Below are positions 1 to 5,290 of a stretch of DNA of 5,290 nucleotides, one piece after another. Below the pieces are notes generated by a model. It was not told the origin of the DNA. It did no database searches and saw only the letters and a program-made list of their open reading frames with translations. The stretch is from JAYZQT01 sp036136335. GTDB taxonomy: Bacteria > Pseudomonadota > Alphaproteobacteria > MPNO01 > UBA830. The translations under genes were made by a program, and so were the position numbers. The DNA is taken from contig JAYZQT010000011.1 of NCBI GenBank assembly GCA_036136335.1, forward strand, positions 1 through 5,290, given 5' to 3'. Positions within the stretch are counted from its first letter, which is position 1; each line of letters starts with the position of its first letter.

Positions 1-1
1 C

Positions 2-487
2 GCAACCTTGTGGAAAAAAGCTTTTGTCCGTGAACCCTATTACCGAGAAGTTAAAACATCGCGTGGAATAGGACGAGACACATTTGAAACCGCAGTTACA
101 TGGGATAATTTTTCCGCGCTTCATTCCAAGGTCATGAGCAAGACGCACGCTGCGATTAAGGAAGTGACAGGCCGCAAAGGAACTGTTACGTGCCGATTCA
201 CACATCTCTACCCAGATGGACCGGCCCCATACTTTACATTCCATTTTTATTGCGACCCAAGCCAAGTAGCTACAGCGGATATGGAGATAAAAGCGGTGGC
301 ATACGACACAATGATAGATGCGGGGGGCACTATTACCCATCATCACGCTATTGGGCGAATGCATATGCCCTGGTATCTTAAACAACGTCCTGAAATATTC
401 GGTAAAGTTCTTGAGTCAGCAAAGACTAGGGTCGACCCAATGCGCATTATGAACCCCGGTGTGATCGTACCGACGAGATCTTCATGA
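2..487 (+). CDS. FAD-linked oxidase, C-terminal part (alkyldihydroxyacetonephosphate synthase / glycolate oxidase-like), 5' end outside window
   Basis: This reading frame is already open at the left edge and ends with TGA at 485-487, leaving the last 161 residues. It resembles the C-terminal cap domain of FAD-linked oxidases of the vanillyl-alcohol oxidase / GlcD superfamily, and most closely alkyldihydroxyacetonephosphate synthase (AGPS). The signs are an ETAVTWDN segment (the AGPS counterpart has FET..PWD), the run PAPYFTFHF, a triple histidine at 338-346 that matches the conserved HHH of AGPS active sites, and a closing VDPMRIMNPGV, the usual DPxxxxNPG end of these oxidases. The FAD-binding domain lies upstream of the window. 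Known members oxidise hydroxy acids or, in AGPS, exchange an acyl for an alkyl chain. The substrate here is unknown. The stop overlaps the next start as ATGA, so translational coupling with the CoA-transferase is likely. The TTG at 8 is not a credible start because the fold would be cut. Confidence 0.85.
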   Translation, partial: ATLWKKAFVREPYYREVKTSRGIGRDTFETAVTWDNFSALHSKVMSKTHAAIKEVTGRKGTVTCRFTHLYPDGPAPYFTFHFYCDPSQVATADMEIKAVAYDTMIDAGGTITHHHAIGRMHMPWYLKQRPEIFGKVLESAKTRVDPMRIMNPGVIVPTRSS

Positions 488-1701
488 CAGCAGCGTTGGA
501 AGGCATCCGCGTTTTCGATCTGAGCCGAATTCTGGCGGGCCCTAGTTGCACCCAAATATTAGGGGACCTAGGCGCTGATATAATCAAAGTTGAACAGCCA
601 GGACGTGGCGATGACACTCGGAAGTGGGGGCCCCCTTACCTAAAGAAATCTGATGGGAGCGATAGTTCTGAGGCTGCGTATTATTTAGGGGCAAACAGAA
701 ACAAAAGATCTCTGACGCTTGATATTGCGACAGCGGAAGGTCAGTCTCTGGCACGACGCCTGATCGGGATCAGCGACATTTTTCTTGAAAACTACAAAGT
801 GGATGGTCTGAAAAAATATGGGTTGAGTTACAAGGACCTGAAGGACGAGTTTCCACAATTGATTTACTGCTCGATCACAGGTTTTGGACAGACGGGGCCT
901 TACGCCCCACGCGCCGGATACGACTACCTTATCCAGGGCATGAGTGGCCTCATGAGTGTTACAGGCGAGGCGGACGGAGGCCCAATGAAAGTAGGCGTGC
1001 CCGTTTCAGACCTTATCACTGGCATGTACGCTACAGTGGCCATTTTATCGGCACTCCATCACCGCACCCGAACGGCCGAAGGCCAATATATTGATATGGC
1101 GTTGCTGGATTCGCAACTTTCTTGGCTTTACAACCAAGGCATGAACTATCTTGTCGGCGGATTGATTCCCCACAGAAGGGGTAACATTCACCCGAATGTG
1201 GGACCGTGTCAGGCCTATCGCACCAGCAACGGTAACCTCAACCTCATGATTGGCAACAATGACCAATTCCTCAAATTCTGCACGGTTGCAGGGATTCCAG
1301 AGGTGGCAGAAGACACACGCTTCACCGAAAATTCCGGCCGGATGGAAAACTTAATAGCTCTTAATGAAATAATTGAACCGATTATGGTAGCTCGTACTAC
1401 CGAGGATTGGTTGGTAACCCTAGACAAAGTCAAAGTCGGTGCTGCCCCCATCAATACGGTGGAAGAAATTTTGAATGACCCACAGGTGGAAAGCCGTGGC
1501 ATGCGGATCGCTCTCCCTCATGAAGCAGCGGGCGACCAACTGCTCAAAATGATTGCCAGCCCGATCAAAATGTCAAAAACACCGACCGAATACCGTTATC
1601 CCCCTCCTATGCTGGGACAACACACCGACGAAGTACTCCGGGATCTCCTCGGTCTGTCACATGAACAGATCAAAGACCTGCGTGACCGCCAGATCGTGTA
1701 A
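484..1701 (+). CDS. Family III (CaiB/BaiF) CoA-transferase
   Basis: A complete 405-residue protein, the normal length for CaiB/BaiF CoA-transferases (formyl-CoA transferase, CaiB, succinyl-CoA:acid CoA-transferases). These move CoA between carboxylic acids through an aspartyl-CoA anhydride. Family marks are the N-terminal LEGIRVFDLSRILAGP, then GDLGADIIKVEQPGRGDDTR (residues 27-46), NRNKRSLTLD (71-80), and the motif GVPVSDLITGMYA (171-183). Asp176 (codon 1009-1011) aligns with catalytic Asp169 of formyl-CoA transferase. The C-terminus has the usual LGQHTDEVLRDLLGLS segment (378-392). The start ATG at 484 overlaps the upstream TGA as ATGA. There is no strong Shine-Dalgarno, which fits translational coupling with the oxidase. 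The acids it uses cannot be read from the sequence, but a place behind a hydroxy-acid-type oxidase suggests catabolism. Its last ten codons recur in decayed form after the CmcJ-like gene. Confidence 0.95.
   Translation: MTAALEGIRVFDLSRILAGPSCTQILGDLGADIIKVEQPGRGDDTRKWGPPYLKKSDGSDSSEAAYYLGANRNKRSLTLDIATAEGQSLARRLIGISDIFLENYKVDGLKKYGLSYKDLKDEFPQLIYCSITGFGQTGPYAPRAGYDYLIQGMSGLMSVTGEADGGPMKVGVPVSDLITGMYATVAILSALHHRTRTAEGQYIDMALLDSQLSWLYNQGMNYLVGGLIPHRRGNIHPNVGPCQAYRTSNGNLNLMIGNNDQFLKFCTVAGIPEVAEDTRFTENSGRMENLIALNEIIEPIMVARTTEDWLVTLDKVKVGAAPINTVEEILNDPQVESRGMRIALPHEAAGDQLLKMIASPIKMSKTPTEYRYPPPMLGQHTDEVLRDLLGLSHEQIKDLRDRQIV
1672..1701 (+). repeat. Imperfect direct repeat, intact copy (CoA-transferase 3' end)
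   Basis: These 30 bases encode the C-terminal residues KDLRDRQIV and the stop. They match 3518-3547 at 24 of 30 positions without gaps, and all six differences are transitions. Weaker matches follow in both copies in the same order: TCCC, then (after 5 extra bases in the downstream copy) TGAAGCC against TCAAGCC, CTGACC in both, and TAAAATT in both (1753-1759 and 3601-3607). The pair brackets the cupin and the CmcJ-like gene. Confidence 0.55.
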
Positions 1702-1734
1702 CATCCCGCGGTCTGAAGCCACACAACTGACCGC
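1684..1734 (+). terminator. Overlapping inverted repeats between convergent genes; possible weak terminator
   Basis: GCGGTC at 1708-1713 is flanked by two perfect complements, GACCGC at 1684-1689 (inside the CoA-transferase end) and GACCGC at 1729-1734. This allows two mutually exclusive 6-bp stems with loops of 18 and 15 nt. The second lies wholly in the 57-bp spacer between the convergent CoA-transferase and cupin genes, where a terminator is expected. No U-run follows on either strand, so it is not a standard intrinsic terminator and may only impede transcription or be fortuitous. Confidence 0.22.
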
Positions 1735-1758
1735 TATAAAAACTTGACCCTTTAAAAT

Positions 1759-2157
1759 TTACTGTACTTTGATTGTTTCGTGCGCCGCCGGTGAAAGTAT
1801 TTCTAGCGCTTCAAAATCGTCTGAACATGACAATTCATTATGTCTTATTTTGGCAGGGGCCAGAACGCAATCGCCTTTTCTAAAAGTCAATTCGCCTTCA
1901 CCGTCATACAGAAATTTTACCCATCCGTTTAGCACATAATACATTTGAAAATTTACCATATGCCTATGGAAACCCGTCGTGTGCATGTCCTGATCACCGT
2001 TAAAATCTTTTTTTACCCTTAATACATGAGCCTTATACTCACCATTACTTGCCTCACTAACCCCTAAATCTCTATACTCCAAAAAATCTCGCAAACCGTT
2101 TTTAAATGTTGCTTTATCAGCATAACTTACATTAAATTTTTGCTTCGTATCAGACAT
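1759..2157 (-). CDS. Small single-domain cupin protein
   Basis: A 132-residue, single-cupin beta-barrel protein of unknown substrate. Cupin motif 1 is seen at residues 62-78 (G, then H64-x-H66, Q71, G78) and motif 2 at 95-108 (GDCVLAPAKIRHNE, with H106). H64, H66 and H106 would be metal ligands. The usual glutamate ligand of motif 1 is replaced by Gln71. I chose ATG at 2157 because GGGAGAG lies 5 nt upstream of it. An in-frame GTG at 2163 would sit directly against that ribosome-binding site. There is no signal peptide or membrane segment. The gene is convergent with the CoA-transferase and divergent from the CmcJ-like gene, with 47 bp between the starts. By hand count 134 of 360 bases in 1801-2160 are G or C (about 37%), against 35 of 60 in sampled lines of both neighbours, which suggests a separate origin. 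It could be a small metal-dependent enzyme or a ligand-binding accessory protein. The fold call is firm and the role open. Confidence 0.87.
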   Translation of the reverse strand: MSDTKQKFNVSYADKATFKNGLRDFLEYRDLGVSEASNGEYKAHVLRVKKDFNGDQDMHTTGFHRHMVNFQMYYVLNGWVKFLYDGEGELTFRKGDCVLAPAKIRHNELSCSDDFEALEILSPAAHETIKVQ

Positions 2158-2162
2158 CCACA

Positions 2163-2169
2163 CTCTCCC
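2163..2169 (-). promoter_or_regulatory. Ribosome-binding site of the cupin gene
   Basis: Read on the minus strand this is GGGAGAG, followed by a 5-nt spacer and ATG at 2157. It decides the start: the GTG two codons upstream overlaps this element and would have no usable spacing. Confidence 0.7.
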
Positions 2170-2189
2170 AAGAAAACAGCAACTTTCGA

Positions 2190-2197
2190 TATATACA
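2190..2197 (+). promoter_or_regulatory. TATATACA element in the 47-bp divergent spacer; candidate -10 region
   Basis: The spacer between the cupin and CmcJ-like starts contains TATATACA. Read forward, TATACA (2192-2197) ends 7 nt before the ATG at 2205, so transcription would begin at or next to the start codon. The symmetric TATATA (2190-2195) could serve as a -10 on the minus strand as well, placing the cupin transcript start ahead of its ribosome-binding site. No good -35 box is seen for either direction. The call rests on position and the -10-like sequence only. Confidence 0.3.
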
Positions 2198-2204
2198 AAA
2201 CAAA

Positions 2205-3494
2205 ATGGTAAGTCAAAAGAACCACCCCAGGGTCACCACTAAAAGCAATACTGCACTTAGTAAGACGCTTCCGTCGGCCTTTGTACCTTCTCTACAACTA
2301 ACAGAAGGCCAATCGCCGCCCATCGCTGCAAACGGTGGTTTATCGTACATGGCGCTCGACCGGAATGGGGATGCGGGCACTAACGCGGCTATGAAGGCAG
2401 CGCTGGTCCAAATTGCCGAGGGAGAGGGACAGGCTGTTATCGACATGCTTGAAAACGCTCCTCCTGGCCCCATCGAAACCAAATGGGGGGTCGGGTTTCG
2501 TAGCTACTCGGAGTGCCTGGAACATATTCGAACAAATAAAATCGCGGCTCCCGATGGCGGCCTAGCGCTTCCGTTGCGGTACACAATCCACGGACAGCCA
2601 TCGTACTCTATTGTCTCGTCCAACGCACTTTGGAGGGATCCAGCGCGTGAATCCGAGGCAGAAGTATTACGCAAAGATGAGCAAGACAATGGGCGGAGAT
2701 GCCTTTATTTTCCTCAGGTGATGCGCGACGCGCGACGAATAGAGGAGTACCACCCGGGCCTTTCACCGCACAGCCCCGAATGCATGGATAAGTTGGGTGT
2801 CTCGTTGGCGCACTGTGAATCTGAGTGTAAAAACTTTTACGACGCGGCGGAAGTGGAGCGCGTGTTCTACCCAGAAATGGAGAAACTCCTCTTGGAGTTT
2901 TTCCCCGACGCATCGGATGCGCTCGTATACAACCACGACGTATTTGACAAAGACTACAAAGGCGACCGCACGGAAGACCAGGACAACAAAAATCCCGGCG
3001 TAAACGCCAACTACGCCAACATCGTGCACAACGACCTGAACGACAACAGCGGCCGCGTGCGCTGCCGCGAGTTGCTTACAACAAACCTTCGTAACTTTGG
3101 GCGCGAGCAAGACTATACCGTGGAACAAGCAGCAACGAAGATGTCGCGGCGCTTTATGTCGATTAACCACGCTAAACCGATGGAAACTGTACGCCAGAAT
3201 CCCTTTGTACTTTGCGCCTGGCCCTCGTTCGCAGACCAACCATACATCACCAATTACCGTATTTACGATGATCGAGTCGGGGAGACCACTCGCTTCACAT
3301 ACCGCCCTGACCATGATTGGTACTGGTTCCCAGAACAAAAACCCACGGAAGTCTCGATGCTCAAATGCTACGACTCTGTCACCGATGGCTCCGTTTCGCG
3401 CTGGTCTTTCCACACTGCGTGTATCGACCCAACCGCTCCCGAGGATGCTCCCTGCCGGAAGAACGTCGTAGTCCGATCATATGTCTTCTTCTAA
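2205..3494 (+). CDS. CmcJ/NvfI (AsaB / GA4 desaturase-like) family oxygenase, putative Fe(II)/2-oxoglutarate-dependent
   Basis: A 429-residue protein whose second half carries the marks of the CmcJ/NvfI/AsaB/GA4-desaturase family. These are NHDVFDKDY (243-251), an H275-x-D277 pair in VHNDLND, the Trp-Pro segment CAWPSF (337-342), the long block around YRPDHDWYWFPEQKP (366-380) followed by KCYDS, H403 in SFHTACIDP, and a C-terminal arginine-rich strand with R418 and R424. H275, D277 and H403 fit a 2-His-1-carboxylate iron site, and R418 or R424 could bind 2-oxoglutarate. Known relatives hydroxylate, desaturate or peroxygenate natural products (cephamycin, gibberellin, aspergillic acid and novofumigatonin pathways). 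The substrate here is unknown. The protein is longer than many relatives. Residues 1-40 are Ser/Thr/Pro-rich and look disordered, and the family-like region begins near GGLSYMALD (44-52). No Shine-Dalgarno precedes ATG 2205. An alternative ATG at 2349 would cut into that region. It is divergent from the cupin gene, a likely partner. Confidence 0.85.
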   Translation: MVSQKNHPRVTTKSNTALSKTLPSAFVPSLQLTEGQSPPIAANGGLSYMALDRNGDAGTNAAMKAALVQIAEGEGQAVIDMLENAPPGPIETKWGVGFRSYSECLEHIRTNKIAAPDGGLALPLRYTIHGQPSYSIVSSNALWRDPARESEAEVLRKDEQDNGRRCLYFPQVMRDARRIEEYHPGLSPHSPECMDKLGVSLAHCESECKNFYDAAEVERVFYPEMEKLLLEFFPDASDALVYNHDVFDKDYKGDRTEDQDNKNPGVNANYANIVHNDLNDNSGRVRCRELLTTNLRNFGREQDYTVEQAATKMSRRFMSINHAKPMETVRQNPFVLCAWPSFADQPYITNYRIYDDRVGETTRFTYRPDHDWYWFPEQKPTEVSMLKCYDSVTDGSVSRWSFHTACIDPTAPEDAPCRKNVVVRSYVFF

Positions 3495-3506
3495 AACGAG
3501 AAGAGG
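3485..3506 (+). terminator. Hairpin across the stop codon of the CmcJ-like gene; possible terminator
   Basis: CTTCTTCT (3485-3492) can pair with AGAAGAGG (3499-3506), giving an 8-bp stem with one G-T pair and a 6-nt loop holding the last two bases of the TAA stop. Only a short TTT follows and the stem is AT-rich, so any termination would be weak. The purine-rich right arm AGAAGAG recurs at 3511-3517. Confidence 0.3.
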
Positions 3507-3517
3507 TTTCAGAAGAG

Positions 3518-3547
3518 AAAGATTTGCGTGACCGTTAGGTCGTGCAA
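3518..3547 (+). pseudogene. Decayed copy of a CoA-transferase gene 3' end (second direct repeat)
   Basis: In one frame this reads KDLRDR, stop, VVQ, which lines up with KDLRDRQIV-stop at the end of the CoA-transferase gene (1672-1701). Of 30 bases 24 agree. The differences are C-to-T or A/G changes, including CAG to TAG (Gln to stop) and TAA to CAA (stop to Gln). Just upstream the same frame reads VSEE, comparable to the SHEQ of the intact gene. The rest of a CoA-transferase is absent, because the CmcJ-like gene occupies the sequence before it. I infer a relic left when the cupin/CmcJ-like module arrived, or the stub of a second CoA-transferase gene. A chance resemblance cannot be fully excluded from 30 bases. 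Confidence 0.45.
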
Positions 3548-4018
3548 GTTCCCAGTGCGTGAGTTCAAGCCCCTAGGCTGACCATTAGAAAGTTAAATCG
3601 TAAAATTCTGGCACTTATGGAACGGACCTCCATCCCATACGGTTTTGAAGGTCAAATTATCCTTGGCTCGTTTTCGGTTTTCGTACTGCACTCCCTTAAC
3701 TCCCAAGGATCCTAAACATTTGTCTTATCGAAAGAACCAAGTAGCACCCCCGGGGCGTCCCGCAATGTGCGAGCCGCATAGTTTGCCTGGCCTTTAGGTT
3801 ATAATCCAACAAATAACAACTAACCCGTTGGAACCAGTATTGAAAACATAATGTGCCTAAATTTTAACTCCTGTCTAAAAAGGGCTAACTTGTGTTTGAA
3901 ACATGGAGCAAATTTGCGCTGACACATAATCGCGAGGTTGCCTTTTCAATACAAAAACTAATTCGCTACAATATCTCTGCCGCGTCGTGCGCGAGCCAAT
4001 TTTGAGGATTGTCGAAAG
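3548..4018. other. Long spacer without a recognisable gene
   Basis: Between the decayed repeat and the amidotransferase start I find no reading frame with family resemblance. The longest plausible start-to-stop run is 32 codons (3617-3715) with no ribosome-binding site. The first ~60 bases keep patchy similarity to the sequence just after the CoA-transferase gene. A perfect 8-bp palindrome CCCCGGGG lies at 3748-3755 and an isolated TATAAT at 3800-3805 without a matching -35. The composition is more AT-rich toward the right. It probably contains the promoter of the amidotransferase operon and old non-coding debris. Confidence 0.6.
3944..3972 (+). promoter_or_regulatory. Candidate promoter for the amidotransferase operon
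   Basis: TTTCAA (3944-3949) and TACAAT (3967-3972) are spaced by 17 nt and would start transcription roughly 40 nt before the ATG at 4019. The -10 is good (one mismatch to TATAAT) but the -35 matches TTGACA at only three positions. No operator-like inverted repeat was found next to it. Confidence 0.2.
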
Positions 4019-4918
4019 ATGTGCGGAATCGTCGGGCTGTACCTGAAAAATCCAGCTCTTCAGGCTAATTTGGGAAGCAGCCTTGTTGCGATGCTAACCG
4101 AAATGCGCGAACGCGGACCCGACAGTGCGGGCATCGCCATCTATCGGCGCCCAGCTACAAAGAATTACGAAAAAATCACGTTGCAAACCGCAGATCCGAC
4201 ACCCGACTGGGCTGGGCTAGCCCATCGAATGGCCACCGCATTAGGCGACGTCACGGAGTTGCGCGAGATCGGCTCACACTGTGTTCTATCTGTTGCGGCA
4301 GCAGCCGAAAATATTCGGGCTTGGCTTAGTAACAATCACCCCAGCGTTCGAATCCACAGCCTGGGCAAAACCATCGAAATTTTTAAAGACGTGGGTTTGC
4401 CTGATGATGTCACGGCCCGATTCGGCATCGCCTCTATGGAAGGCACTCACGCATTGGGCCACACCCGCATGGCGACCGAAAGTGCGGTGACGACCGAGCA
4501 CTCCCACCCCTTTTCAACCGGCGAGGATCTTTGCCTGGTGCACAATGGATCCCTTTCAAATCACAACCAGCTACGCCGTTGGCTGCGCCGTCAAGGCGTC
4601 GAATTTCAGACCGACAACGACACTGAAGTCGCGGCCGGCTATCTGACACACCGTCTGCGCGAGGGTGCAAATCTGCGCGAGGCATTGGAAGCAGGATTAA
4701 CAGATCTTGATGGGTTCTTTACCTTTGCCGTTGGCACCCGTGACGGATTTGCCGTCGTACGCGACGCGGTATCTTGCAAACCAGCAGTGATGGCAGAGAC
4801 CGACGACTGGGTGGCAATGGCGTCGGAGTACCGGTCCATTACGCACCTTCCGGGTGCGAAAAATGCAACAATCTGGGAACCTGCGCCGGAGGTAATATAC
4901 ACCTGGAGCAACTCCTAA
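4019..4918 (+). CDS. mgsA: Class II glutamine amidotransferase, MgsA/GlxB type (N-methylglutamate synthase subunit A-like)
   Basis: A 299-residue stand-alone class II (Ntn-type) glutamine amidotransferase. It starts MCGIVGLY, so Cys2 becomes the N-terminal nucleophile after Met removal. Further family residues are RGPDSAG (32-38), GHTRMAT (147-153), the HPF triad (163-165), HNGSLSN (175-181) and DNDTE (199-203), all expected in the glutamine site. The length and the next gene, a separate GXGXG protein, match the split glutamate-synthase-like sets MgsABC (N-methylglutamate synthase, methylamine plus glutamate) and GlxBCD of rhizobia, rather than asparagine synthetase or GlmS. Which of the two roles applies depends on genes beyond the window (a gmaS and mgdABCD set would point to methylamine use). 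GAGGA at 4004-4008 lies 10 nt before the ATG. The stop abuts the next start as TAAATG, so the two are co-translated. The protein is cytoplasmic, with no signal sequence. Confidence 0.9.
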   Translation: MCGIVGLYLKNPALQANLGSSLVAMLTEMRERGPDSAGIAIYRRPATKNYEKITLQTADPTPDWAGLAHRMATALGDVTELREIGSHCVLSVAAAAENIRAWLSNNHPSVRIHSLGKTIEIFKDVGLPDDVTARFGIASMEGTHALGHTRMATESAVTTEHSHPFSTGEDLCLVHNGSLSNHNQLRRWLRRQGVEFQTDNDTEVAAGYLTHRLREGANLREALEAGLTDLDGFFTFAVGTRDGFAVVRDAVSCKPAVMAETDDWVAMASEYRSITHLPGAKNATIWEPAPEVIYTWSNS

Positions 4919-5290
4919 ATGCCGTCTTTTGACCTTGAACGGACACACGTGCGCGAGCTCAATGAGCGCTTGCACAACCTCCCCACGGATACCAACGAGA
5001 CCGAATGGACGATCACCAACCCGCTCGGCCGCCATGCCATCGCAACCGGCCTCGACATAGCGATAAATTTAGAAATTGATGGCCATGTCGGCTACTACTG
5101 CGGCGGCATGAACAAACAAGCTTTGATCACAATCAGAGGCAATGCGGGCCAAGGTTTAGCGGAAAATATCATGTCAGGCACAGTGCGGTGTATCGGCAAT
5201 GCATCACAGTCGGCCGCCGCGTCGGGCCATGGTGGCCTAGTGGTGGTTGAAGGTGATGCCAGTTCGCGCTGCGGTATTTCAATGAAGGGT
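4919..5290 (+). CDS. mgsB: GXGXG-motif glutamate-synthase-like protein, MgsB/GlxC type (N-terminal 124 residues)
   Basis: The frame opens with ATG directly after the amidotransferase stop and is still open at the window edge. It is too incomplete to be scored as a long reading frame but clearly real. After an N-terminal region with NPLGRHAIATGLD (residues 35-47) comes the repeating glycine pattern of the glutamate synthase alpha-subunit C-terminal domain: IRGNAGQGLAENIMSGTV, then IGNASQSAAASGHGG, then VVEGDASSRCGISMKG. In MgsABC/GlxBCD sets this beta-helix domain is its own subunit, of roughly 230 residues, between the amidotransferase and an FMN/iron-sulfur synthase subunit expected next downstream. 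GGAG at 4905-4908, inside the upstream gene, lies 10 nt before the start. The GXGXG family call is firm. The specific MgsB name depends on the unseen downstream genes. Confidence 0.87.
   Translation, partial: MPSFDLERTHVRELNERLHNLPTDTNETEWTITNPLGRHAIATGLDIAINLEIDGHVGYYCGGMNKQALITIRGNAGQGLAENIMSGTVRCIGNASQSAAASGHGGLVVVEGDASSRCGISMKG

Noticed and set aside
2205..2213. ATGGTAAGT resembles a eukaryotic 5' splice site
   Set aside because: The frame runs unbroken to a proper C-terminus and the neighbours are plainly bacterial, so this is coincidence.
2763..3413. A 216-codon open frame on the minus strand
   Set aside because: It lies wholly opposite the well-supported CmcJ-like gene, is Val-rich with no family resemblance, and has the look of an antisense shadow of a G+C-rich coding strand.
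3317..3538. A 73-codon forward frame overlapping the end of the CmcJ-like gene
   Set aside because: Most of it is an out-of-frame shadow. Only its last residues (KDLRDR) matter, and those are described as the decayed CoA-transferase end.
3536..3583. A tRNA-like 3' end (GTTCAAGCC followed by GACCA), considered as a tRNA or attachment site
   Set aside because: The T-stem does not pair, no complementary 5' acceptor strand is found upstream, and no anticodon arm can be drawn.
3617..3715. A 32-codon forward open frame in the long spacer
   Set aside because: There is no ribosome-binding site, family resemblance or operon context, and frames of this length are expected by chance.
3800..3805. A perfect TATAAT in the long spacer
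   Set aside because: No acceptable -35 box lies 15-19 nt upstream, and it is over 200 nt from the next start codon.
4697..5035. A 112-codon minus-strand frame across the amidotransferase/GXGXG junction
   Set aside because: It overlaps two confidently identified forward genes and shows no recognisable protein features.

Overview
The window looks like a bacterial chromosome segment, most likely from a proteobacterium and possibly an alphaproteobacterium. This rests on the gene families and on tight same-strand gene joins (an ATGA overlap and a TAAATG junction). I cannot name a species. It carries four complete genes and two that run off the ends.

Layout. (1) Positions 2-487 hold the C-terminal end of an FAD-linked oxidase resembling alkyldihydroxyacetonephosphate synthase / glycolate oxidase. 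It overlaps by 4 nt a complete family III (CaiB/BaiF) CoA-transferase gene (484-1701). The pair looks like the end of a catabolic operon that oxidises a hydroxy acid or alkyl compound and moves CoA between acyl groups. (2) On the minus strand, convergent with the CoA-transferase gene, lies a small single-domain cupin (1759-2157) that is clearly AT-richer than its neighbours. (3) Divergent from it across only 47 bp is a 429-residue protein of the CmcJ/NvfI/AsaB/GA4-desaturase-like family (2205-3494), a putative Fe(II)/2-oxoglutarate oxygenase best known from secondary metabolism. (4) Positions 3495-4018 contain no supportable gene. (5) A class II glutamine amidotransferase (4019-4918) is followed directly by the start of a stand-alone GXGXG glutamate-synthase-like protein (4919 to the window end). 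These match the first two subunits of the N-methylglutamate synthase (MgsABC) / GlxBCD type of three-part glutamate synthase.

The most interesting structure is that the cupin/CmcJ-like pair sits between two imperfect direct copies of the CoA-transferase 3' end. Positions 1672-1701 (the true C-terminal codons) and 3518-3547 match at 24 of 30 bases, and all six differences are transitions. In the second copy the Gln codon has become TAG and the natural stop has become CAA. Patchy similarity continues for some tens of bases past both copies. The simplest reading is that the two-gene module was inserted at, or brought in with, a duplicated CoA-transferase 3' end, and that the displaced copy has since decayed. 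No integrase or transposase is visible, so the mechanism is inference.

How the genes may work together: oxidase plus CoA-transferase is one catabolic unit, the amidotransferase plus GXGXG protein is a second (amine or glutamate metabolism), and the cupin plus CmcJ-like oxygenase is a likely acquired module between them with unknown substrate.
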